Part shown: positions 1 to 4,451 of the stretch, piece after piece
Position numbering within the stretch: the first letter of the stretch is position 1
Layout of the letters: every line of letters begins with the position of its first letter
Translations under genes and position numbers: made by a program
The notes under the pieces: model-generated
Told to the model about the DNA's origin: nothing
Database searches by the model: none
The model's input: only the letters and a program-made list of their open reading frames with translations
Origin: Planctomycetota bacterium
Lineage (GTDB): Bacteria > Planctomycetota > B129-G9
DNA length: 5,565 nt
Reading direction: 5' to 3'
Assembly: GCA_003644325.1 (NCBI GenBank)
Contig: QNCA01000121.1
Coordinates: 1-5,565 of the forward strand

Positions 1-50
1 CGCGAGTCCGGCCTGAGATTGCCGTTGTTCTTTGCCCCCTGCTTCTCTTG

Positions 51-78
51 CTCCTTGCTTCTTGCTTCTTGCTTCTTG
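51..78. repeat. Short tandem heptamer repeat (4 x CTTCTTG-like)
   Basis: There are four head-to-tail 7-bp units: one variant CTCCTTG followed by three identical CTTCTTG. Similar C/T-rich sequence precedes them from about position 36. A 7-bp unit inside a reading frame would shift that frame whenever the copy number changes, but I see no convincing gene here. It is most likely a simple-sequence repeat in intergenic DNA that can vary by replication slippage. The remaining bases of 1-147 show no gene or RNA I can support. Confidence 0.7.
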
Positions 79-147
79 CATCCGTTGCTTGAAACCGGAT
101 GCGTCAAATCCGAAACATGGGCAAAAAGCGGCGAGGCCGAAACGTGC

Positions 148-185
148 AAAAAAAGAACCGCCAGTCTACTTTCGTAAACTGACGG
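148..185 (-). terminator. Intrinsic terminator on the minus strand
   Basis: Read on the minus strand, positions 185-174 pair with 169-158 in an uninterrupted 12-bp stem that includes two G-U pairs. The stem closes with C-G on a GAAA tetraloop (173-170). It is followed at once by TTCTTTTTTT (157-148). Stem, GNRA loop and U-tract together are the textbook form of a Rho-independent terminator. On the plus strand the two wobble pairs become A-C mismatches and no T-tract follows, so the signal has a clear direction. No minus-strand protein gene precedes it within the window, so it most simply ends the small transcript started by the promoter at 233-260. Confidence 0.8.
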
Positions 186-227
186 CTCCGGTAAAAGGAA
201 ATAAAATGGTACTAGTCCAAACTTCGC
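148..227 (-). ncRNA. Candidate small regulatory RNA, about 78-80 nt
   Basis: The span lies between a strong minus-strand promoter and a strong minus-strand terminator, with transcription expected to begin near 225-227 and stop near 148. It contains no ATG on that strand, so a coding role is unlikely. The 5' part, roughly 225-186, is A/U- and pyrimidine-rich and looks largely unstructured; it includes a UUUCCUUUUA stretch (complement of 192-201). The 3' part is the terminator hairpin. An exposed pyrimidine seed followed by a terminator hairpin is the usual layout of trans-acting bacterial small RNAs. I recognise no known RNA family. It could also be a short attenuated leader or a prophage antisense RNA. 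Existence is inferred from signals only. Confidence 0.55.
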
Positions 228-232
228 AAGAT

Positions 233-288
233 ATTGTATCATACTCTTGAATTTTGTCAAGGGATATTTTAAGAAAAACAAAAAAAAA
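233..288 (-). promoter_or_regulatory. Strong sigma-70-type promoter with UP-like A/T tract (minus strand)
   Basis: On the minus strand the -35 box TTGACA is at 260-255 and matches the consensus. The -10 box TACAAT is at 238-233, preceded by TG one base upstream (241-240), which makes an extended -10. The spacer is 16 nt. Directly upstream of the -35, positions 262-288 are almost entirely A/T and include a run of nine Ts, as expected of an UP element. The predicted start is 225-227. This is the best promoter in the window, and it points away from the terminase cluster. Confidence 0.75.
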
Positions 289-336
289 TTGTCCCGCCCG
301 TCTCCCGAACGTAAGAACTGTGCGGGCCAAAGGTTA

Positions 337-361
337 GGCCGGACAACGGCCCCGGTAGGAG
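337..361 (+). promoter_or_regulatory. Leader hairpin and ribosome-binding site of the zinc-ribbon gene
   Basis: A 5-bp stem, GGCCG (337-341) with CGGCC (347-351) around a GACAA loop, lies just before the Shine-Dalgarno TAGGAG (356-361). That site is 7 nt from the ATG at 369. An overlapping alternative fold pairs GGCC at 325-328 with 337-340. The two folds exclude each other, which could modulate access to the ribosome-binding site, but they are short and may mean nothing. I found no convincing plus-strand promoter in 250-368. Confidence 0.35.
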
Positions 362-368
362 TGCGACA

Positions 369-569
369 ATGGCGCAAAAAAACGTCAAAAAGCGTGTGAT
401 AAGACTGCCCAAGACCGATTGCCGTTGCGGATGTGAGTTTGACATGGAGATTGATGGCGGGGACCTCGTGATGAAGTGTCCGCGCTGCGGTCTCTCGCGA
501 CGACACAAAGACCTCATATCCCGCATTCTGAAGACAATCGACCCGGGCGAAGAGGAGGCCGGCTTGTAA
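369..569 (+). CDS. Small zinc-ribbon protein (66 aa), first gene of terminase cluster
   Basis: This is a basic-N-terminal, 66-residue protein with two cysteine knuckles: C-x-C-x-C at residues 18-22 and CPRCG at 37-41. The gap of about 15 residues between them contains short beta-like stretches. This is the pattern of a zinc ribbon that folds around one Zn and binds nucleic acid or protein. Small proteins of this kind are common in phages; Com of phage Mu, a translational activator with a similar IxCPRC-type second knuckle, is one example, but the resemblance is only in the motif. The C-terminus is helical and acidic (DPGEEEAGL). The start is supported by TAGGAG seven bases upstream. The next gene begins 60 bp downstream on the same strand. 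A regulatory or accessory role in the cluster is inferred; the exact function is unknown. Confidence 0.75.
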   Translation: MAQKNVKKRVIRLPKTDCRCGCEFDMEIDGGDLVMKCPRCGLSRRHKDLISRILKTIDPGEEEAGL

Positions 570-629
570 GACTTTCTTGAAAAGATTTCGAGACGGCCCG
601 CGGCCCCGTTTTAATTAAGAGGAAACGGA

Positions 630-1004
630 ATGGCAAGAATACATGAACCCTGTGACGGCTGCCCCCGCCGCAAGCATTGCGGCGGAGTATGCGCCGCCCT
701 GGCGGGTTTCGCCGGGCGGACTTCGCGCAGGACGCGCCGCGCGTTCCAAATCGCCGACGAGCGCGCTCTCACGGAAAAGATACTCGACCTGCGCGACGAG
801 ATGGACAGCGAAGAACGCAGAGTAATCGACCTGTTTTACGTGGACCAACTCACACAGACGGAAATAGCGGAAACGCTGGGAATCAGCCAGGCCTCGGTCA
901 GCAGGCTGTTGCAAAAGATGCAGGAGCGCGTGCACGAGGTCTACCACGACGCGGTCCGGCGATTCACGCAAAGGGCCCGTCAGGCAAGGCGCGCCGCCCG
1001 ATAG
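630..1004 (+). CDS. Cys-cluster plus sigma-70 region 4-like HTH protein (124 aa)
   Basis: The protein has three parts. Residues 8-21 hold four cysteines spaced C-x2-C-x5-C-x3-C, a likely metal site (Zn or Fe-S). Residues 22-45 are Arg-rich. Residues 57-101 form a helix-turn-helix of the sigma-70 region 4 type: EERRVIDLFYVDQLTQTEIA, then a turn at LGIS and a recognition helix starting QASVSRLL. The C-terminal tail is strongly basic. No region 2 is present, so it is not a full sigma factor. Position and fold fit a phage late-gene activator of the ArpU/RinA/Xpf kind, or the DNA-binding small terminase subunit, both of which usually lie just before the large terminase. The ATG is preceded by AGAGGA (618-623) with a 6-nt spacer. 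The Cys cluster fused to this HTH is unusual to me. HTH identity is confident; role is inferred. Confidence 0.8.
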   Translation: MARIHEPCDGCPRRKHCGGVCAALAGFAGRTSRRTRRAFQIADERALTEKILDLRDEMDSEERRVIDLFYVDQLTQTEIAETLGISQASVSRLLQKMQERVHEVYHDAVRRFTQRARQARRAAR

Positions 1005-1038
1005 CAAGCAGAGACTGCTGAATCCTTTCCGTGTCATC

Positions 1039-1061
1039 GCGGGTGCTTATAACGGACCCGC
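1039..1061 (+). other. Hairpin in the gap before the 95-aa gene
   Basis: GCGGGT (1039-1044) and ACCCGC (1056-1061) are perfect 6-bp complements around an 11-nt A/T-richer loop. A smaller AGCAG/CTGCT pair precedes it near the stop codon of the HTH gene. No T-tract follows, so this is not an intrinsic terminator. It may help RNA processing between the two genes or be accidental. Confidence 0.3.
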
Positions 1062-1096
1062 CCGGAACGCGCCGAACACTAAACAGGAGAACGGCA

Positions 1097-1384
1097 ATGG
1101 ACATAACGCGCGACAACATCAGGGATGAACTCTTCGCGGCGATGGCGCCGTACATAGAGCGCCTGCGGGACCCGGAGATAATCGCCGCCACGGACGCGGC
1201 CAAGGCCGCAAGCGTCATCAAGGCGTTGTACGAGAAGTGCGCCGTGGCCGAAGATGACCGCTTCAAGGAGGAACCGCTTGCCCGCTGCGAGGTCATCGAC
1301 ATCGTCAACAGGGTTTTGGCGCCGGGCGGCGACACCGGGAATAATTCTGAAACGACGGCCCCGGACGGGGAGGAAATGGAATGA
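1097..1384 (+). CDS. Small helical acidic protein (95 aa) coupled to the large terminase; possible small terminase or accessory subunit
   Basis: I do not recognise a family. The sequence suggests three helices (about residues 5-22, 26-48 and 62-73) with an Ala/Glu/Arg-rich amphipathic look. A flexible Gly/Thr/Glu tail ends in DGEEME. The ATG at 1097 is preferred over an upstream in-frame start at 1031, because AGGAG (1085-1089) sits 7 nt before it and the extra 22 residues would cross the 1039-1061 hairpin. Its TGA overlaps the terminase ATG as ATGA, so the two are translationally coupled and probably made in proportion. A small protein directly before the large terminase is commonly the small terminase subunit, but no HTH is seen here. 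The preceding HTH gene could equally hold that role. Confidence 0.7.
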   Translation: MDITRDNIRDELFAAMAPYIERLRDPEIIAATDAAKAASVIKALYEKCAVAEDDRFKEEPLARCEVIDIVNRVLAPGGDTGNNSETTAPDGEEME

Positions 1385-2793
1385 CGGCCCGCGCGACTCA
1401 ATCGCCGGCAGGCGGGCTGTTGTACGGCGATTCGGCCCGGGAAGCGGTGGCCGAGTTTGCACGCTGCACATGCGACCCTGTCTATTTCGTGAACAACTAT
1501 TGCCGTATCCTGGCGCCGGCCGGCGCGCGCACGGCCGCCGGCGTAATACCGTTCAGACTGTATCCCTACCAGAAGAGAATACTGCGCCGCCTGGGCGGGA
1601 TGGAGGGAAACTTCCTGATTGAGAAGAGCCGCCAGATGGGCCTCTCGTGGCTGCTGACGGCGCTGGAACTGTGGGGCGCGCTGTTTCGGCCCGGCTTCAC
1701 CGCGCTCAACGTAAGCAGGAAGCAGGAGGAGGTTGACGACCGCACGCCCAAGAGCATCTTCGGCAAGTTGCGTTTCATGTACGAGAGACTGCCGGGGTTT
1801 CTGAAGCCCGCGGAGGTGGATTCGGCGTTCATGCGTTTCGCCGTGCCGGGGTTGGACTCCTTCATCCGCGACGAATCGGCCAACGACGACGCGGGCCGCG
1901 GAGGAACGTTCTCGCTCGTGCTCATCGACGAAGCGGCACACATCGACAACGCCGAGACGATGTGGCTCGCCCTGCGGCAGACCTCGCCGTGCATTGTGCT
2001 CAACTCCACGCCCAACGGCAAGGGCAATCTCTTCGCGCGCATCCGCTTCGACCGGGCCTCCTCCTTCCATGTAATGCGCGTCCACTGGCGCGAGCATCCG
2101 GAGCGGGACGAGGCCTGGTACGCCGCCATGACAAGAGACATGACGGAAGAGGAAATAGCGCAGGAGTTGGAAATATCCTACGAGAAGAGCACGCGGGACC
2201 GCGTCTACGGCGAGTTCGATTACTCCGTGCATGTGAGGGACGACGTCGCGTACAACGAGGCGCTGCCGCTCTACACCGCCCAGGACTTCGGCTACCGCGA
2301 CCCGTGGGCGATTTTGTGGCTCCAGACCGACCCGATGGACAACGTGTACGTTATAGACGAGTATATAAATAACGGCGAGATAGTGGACCACTATGCGAAA
2401 GTGTTGCTCGACAAGGAGAAGCGCCACAAGCGGGCAAGCGCGAACTACGCGGACCCCGCAGGGCGCCAGTCCAGCCCCCTGACGGGTTCCAGCATAATCT
2501 ACGAGTTCCGGCGGCGGTACGGCATTCACATCCAGACGCGCGTATGCCCGGTGGTGGACGGGATAACCGCGGTCAAGCGCGCCCTGCGCGAGAAGCGCCT
2601 GTTCATATCCTCGAAGTGCGTCCACCTGATAGACTGCATCGAGAACTACCGGTACGCGCCGGCGCCCTCACACGCCCCGAATCGGGGCCGCGAGGAACCG
2701 CTGCACGACTGGGCCAGCCACGCCATGGACGCCCTGCGCTACTTCTTCGTCAACCGCTATCCGCTGCGCCGGGTGGAGTGGGAGATAAGGTGA
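1381..2793 (+). CDS. terL: Phage-type terminase large subunit (470 aa, ATPase plus nuclease)
   Basis: This is the DNA-packaging motor and headful/site nuclease of tailed phages, and it looks complete. The N-terminal stretch DPVYFVNNYCRI followed by LYPYQKRIL is typical of terminase ATPases. The deviant Walker A is EKSRQMGLSW (81-90), with the lysine (K82) at the start of the loop as in lambda and P2 enzymes. Walker B with catalytic glutamate is LVLIDEAAH (179-187; D183, E184). The coupling motif is NSTPNGKGN (208-216). The RNase H-like nuclease carboxylates are D302 (QDFGYRDP), D358 (YADPAG) and D450 (DWASHAMDALRY). The start overlaps the previous stop (ATGA) with GGGGAGG upstream. No portal, protease, capsid or tail gene follows, which is odd for an intact motor gene. 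The family is certain; whether it still packages DNA is unknown. A prophage remnant or gene-transfer-agent-like use is possible. Confidence 0.95.
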   Translation: MTARATQSPAGGLLYGDSAREAVAEFARCTCDPVYFVNNYCRILAPAGARTAAGVIPFRLYPYQKRILRRLGGMEGNFLIEKSRQMGLSWLLTALELWGALFRPGFTALNVSRKQEEVDDRTPKSIFGKLRFMYERLPGFLKPAEVDSAFMRFAVPGLDSFIRDESANDDAGRGGTFSLVLIDEAAHIDNAETMWLALRQTSPCIVLNSTPNGKGNLFARIRFDRASSFHVMRVHWREHPERDEAWYAAMTRDMTEEEIAQELEISYEKSTRDRVYGEFDYSVHVRDDVAYNEALPLYTAQDFGYRDPWAILWLQTDPMDNVYVIDEYINNGEIVDHYAKVLLDKEKRHKRASANYADPAGRQSSPLTGSSIIYEFRRRYGIHIQTRVCPVVDGITAVKRALREKRLFISSKCVHLIDCIENYRYAPAPSHAPNRGREEPLHDWASHAMDALRYFFVNRYPLRRVEWEIR

Positions 2794-2906
2794 CAAAGGA
2801 GCGGTACGGAAAAGCGAGTCCGGGCGGCCCCCGGCCGGTCCCCGCCTCGCGGGGAACCTCTGTACCCAAGTTGACTGACTTTTTCCGGGCAATGCCGGAT
2901 GTTTGA
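2790..2906 (+). pseudogene. Truncated reading frame coupled to terminase stop (possible 5' end of a lost portal gene)
   Basis: A GTG at 2790 overlaps the terminase TGA as GTGA and has GGAG (2781-2784) five bases upstream, so it looks like a real coupled start. About 26 codons follow, a basic Gly/Pro/Arg-rich stretch beginning MTKERYGKASPGG. The frame then enters the inverted-repeat element at 2867; the last residues (KLTDFF onward) are encoded by element sequence, and the frame stops at 2906. In phage late operons the gene after the large terminase is normally the portal. The simplest reading is that a downstream structural gene lost everything past its N-terminus when the element or a rearrangement arrived. 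The stretch is too short to identify by homology, and it could also be a chance frame. Confidence 0.4.
2837..2858 (+). terminator. GC-rich stem-loop after the terminase gene (weak terminator candidate)
   Basis: TCCCCGC (2839-2845) and GCGGGGA (2849-2855) form a perfect 7-bp stem around CTC. GG/CC at 2837-2838 and 2857-2858 can extend it past a bulged A. No T-run follows, so it is not a standard intrinsic terminator. It may slow or protect the 3' end of the terminase transcript ahead of the larger element at 2867. Confidence 0.3.
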
Positions 2907-3030
2907 CTATAAGTTTCCATTTTGCCGGGCCTTACGGTGACAGTCACCAATCTACGATCCGTTCCGACAAGGTCGAAACGGCTCCGTAATTGGTGACAGT
3001 CACCGAGGTTGGCAAAAGTCAGTCAACTTG
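2867..3030. mobile_element. 164-bp inverted-repeat element, MITE/REPIN-like, non-coding
   Basis: The outer arms are 17-bp perfect inverted repeats, CAAGTTGACTGACTTTT at 2867-2883 and its complement at 3014-3030. Inside are two inverted copies of CGGTGACAGTCACCAAT (2935-2951 and 2989-3005), identical except for the central base. Each copy contains the palindrome GGTGAC-A-GTCACC. The central stretch 2953-2988 is itself an imperfect inverted repeat around AAG, so 2935-3005 can fold into one long hairpin. The left arm carries roughly 40 extra bases (2885-2924) relative to the right. Paired palindromes in inverted orientation are the layout of REPINs moved by RAYT (Y1) transposases; terminal inverted repeats and size also suit a MITE. 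No transposase is in the window, and no clear target duplication is seen. The element may also act as a transcription barrier between the converging genes. Confidence 0.7.
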
Positions 3031-3032
3031 AG

Positions 3033-4100
3033 TTATAAGGCTTTCGTTTCTTCGAGGTTTTCCTTGGACGCCTTATCGGTGGTCTGGTAACGCTTGGAAC
3101 CTTCCCAGGGCGTTACCGGGCAGTCGCCCCGGTTCGGCAGGTCGGGGCATATTTCACGTAGATATGCGGCCATCGTCGCGTCGCCGGGCTTAAAGCCGCT
3201 CTTGCTCAGGCAACGTTCTATGTCAAAGCCCATGTCGGCGGCGGTCTGGTAGCGCCGGTCAACGTCCTTCTCCATTGCCTTCAGGATTATGCGCTCGACC
3301 TCGGGGGACAGTCCGGGATTTATCTCGCGCGGCTTTTTGAAAGAACCGCGCACGGTCTTCCCCAAGACTACGCTGGTCAGGTTCGGGGTCTTCTCGTCCG
3401 CGCTCGTAATGAAGGGATTTTCCCCCGTGAGCAGTTCGTACATTACTATGCCCAGCGAGTAGAGGTCCGAGCGGTGGTCGGTAAGCCGAAAATCGGCCTG
3501 CTCGGGCGACATGTAGGACAGTTTGCCGACAACCACCTCTCCCTCTTCCTCGTCCTTCAGGATGTCGTTCTTGGAGACGCCGAAGTCGGTCAACTTCACC
3601 ACCCCCTCGACGGTTATCATAATGTTATTGGGACATATGTCGCGGTGGACGATTTTCAAGGGCGTGCCGTCCGGCGCCAGCCGCCTGTGGGCGTAGTCCA
3701 GCGCGCCGCACACGCGGCTTACGATGAACAGCCCGATGTCCAGCCGAACCTGCAGGTTCATCTCCACGTGTCTGTCTATCAACTCGCTCAGCGTGGCGCC
3801 GTTGATGTATTCCATGAGGATGTAGTAATTCCCTTCCACCACGCCGAGTCTGTAAATCTGCACAATGTTGGTGTGGACCAGGTTGGCCATTAGTTTGGCT
3901 TCGGTGACCAGTTTGTCTATGAAGTCCGGGTCTTCGGAGAAGCGTTCCAGGAGTATCTTGATGGCGACCAGTTTTTGGAACCCGGCCGCCCCATGCAGCC
4001 AGCCGGCATAGACGGTACCCATGCCGCCTTCGCCCAGTACGCGCGTGAGAGTGAAATCGGTGAAGTCGGTGAACCTCTTGCTCAGTCGGCGGGTTGACAT
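3033..4100 (-). CDS. Hanks-type (PknB-like) serine/threonine protein kinase, cytosolic, 355 aa
   Basis: This enzyme would transfer phosphate from ATP to Ser/Thr of protein targets. All core elements are visible. The glycine loop is GEGGMG (23-28). The ATP lysine K48 lies in VAIKIL, and E67 in helix C. The catalytic loop is HRDICPNN (152-159; D154, N159), the metal site DFG (172-174), and the P+1 region SPEQ (198-201). DHRSDLYSLG (208-217) follows. The catalytic-loop residue usually Lys is Cys156; small residues here are known in many bacterial kinases. The activation segment has an acidic DEEEGE stretch and no Thr. There is no transmembrane segment or sensor domain; after about residue 310 comes a short polar tail. 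AAAGG sits 6 nt before the ATG. Its TAA is two bases from the repeat element. The substrate is unknown. Confidence 0.93.
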   Translation of the reverse strand: MSTRRLSKRFTDFTDFTLTRVLGEGGMGTVYAGWLHGAAGFQKLVAIKILLERFSEDPDFIDKLVTEAKLMANLVHTNIVQIYRLGVVEGNYYILMEYINGATLSELIDRHVEMNLQVRLDIGLFIVSRVCGALDYAHRRLAPDGTPLKIVHRDICPNNIMITVEGVVKLTDFGVSKNDILKDEEEGEVVVGKLSYMSPEQADFRLTDHRSDLYSLGIVMYELLTGENPFITSADEKTPNLTSVVLGKTVRGSFKKPREINPGLSPEVERIILKAMEKDVDRRYQTAADMGFDIERCLSKSGFKPGDATMAAYLREICPDLPNRGDCPVTPWEGSKRYQTTDKASKENLEETKAL

Positions 4101-4143
4101 GATAAACCTTTCTCTTTTTTGATAATGCCTGCCTCTTTTATCG

Positions 4144-4164
4144 CCTGCCGGACCGTCAGGCAGG
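4144..4164. repeat. Imperfect 9-bp inverted repeat upstream of the kinase
   Basis: CCTGCCGGA and TCAGGCAGG flank a CCG loop with one mismatch. The repeat lies in the presumed 5' leader or promoter region of the kinase gene, so it could be an operator for a dimeric regulator, a leader hairpin, or a degraded dispersed repeat. Nothing in the window chooses between these. Confidence 0.4.
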
Positions 4165-4432
4165 GGAGCGCCCCGCGCGACGACCTGTCGCTCCAGGCGC
4201 GGCGTATTTGTCTTATCGTCTTACGGGGAAGATTTTTTTAGCCGCAACCGCGATTATCCGCCCCTTCCCTTCCCATACCCATGTCCGCAGCCCTTGGCTG
4301 CTCTTGTGGTTTTTGCCCTGCGTGTTCTCGGAGTCAACCCCGCCCATACCCATACCCGTACGGGCAGGCTGGGCCAGAATCTGGCGGGCCCGTTCCGGGA
4401 AATTACACAAGGCAAGAGGCAAAAGATAGGGC

Positions 4433-4450
4433 AAGGCCCGGGCGGGCTTT
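4433..4450 (-). terminator. Weak stem-loop directly after the reductase stop
   Basis: On the minus strand AAAGCCC pairs with GGGCCTT around a short GC loop with one A-C mismatch, starting one base past the stop codon. The following sequence, GCCCTATCTTTTGCC, has only a poor U-tract. It may end the reductase transcript inefficiently, or the transcript may continue toward the kinase gene about 330 bp further on. Confidence 0.3.
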
Positions 4451-4451
4451 A

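Larger units (their letters stand above)
4101..4451. other. 351-bp intergenic spacer with small palindromes, no gene supported
   Basis: On the minus strand this is the kinase leader. It ends with an A/G-rich stretch and AAAGG before the kinase ATG. A 21-bp hairpin, CCTGCCGGA/TCAGGCAGG (4144-4164, one mismatch), lies about 40 bp upstream of that start, and another GCCTGCC copy sits at about 4127. Further away are the palindromes CCCGTACGGG (4355-4364) and CCAGAATCTGG (4375-4385), and repeated CCCATACCC words near 4272 and 4344. I find no good -35/-10 pair for the kinase. Short open frames on both strands lack ribosome-binding sites and recognisable sequence. Confidence 0.5.

Noticed and set aside
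32..250. 72-codon plus-strand frame spanning the heptamer repeat
   Set aside because: No ribosome-binding site at its start, low-complexity beginning, and it crosses the minus-strand terminator and promoter.
206..250. 14-codon frame with AAAAGGAA before an ATG on the plus strand
   Set aside because: The ribosome-binding site and spacing are good, but no plus-strand promoter is visible and the same bases form the small-RNA candidate. A leader peptide remains possible but unsupported.
300..345. Second possible minus-strand terminator before the T-rich tract at 271-288
   Set aside because: The only stem is about five pairs around a long loop. The T-tract is better explained as the UP element of the downstream promoter.
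570..612. Possible terminator (ACGGCC/GGCCCCGT then TTTTAATT) between the zinc-ribbon and HTH genes
   Set aside because: The stem needs a two-base bulge and a very short loop, so it is too weak to call.
615..1037. 140-codon minus-strand frame opposite the HTH gene
   Set aside because: Shadow of the well-supported HTH gene; no ribosome-binding site or recognisable motif.
1031..1096. 22-residue N-terminal extension of the 95-aa gene
   Set aside because: No ribosome-binding site at that start, it covers a hairpin, and AGGAG is placed correctly for the ATG at 1097.
964..2625. 553-codon open frame on the minus strand opposite the terminase
   Set aside because: It lies entirely antisense to a gene with full terminase motifs, has the His/Arg/Val/Ala-rich makeup of an antisense shadow in GC-rich DNA, and shows no domain.
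4208..4434. Overlapping 73-codon frames on both strands in the spacer
   Set aside because: No ribosome-binding sites, non-ATG starts, repetitive Pro-rich translation on the plus strand, and no family resemblance.
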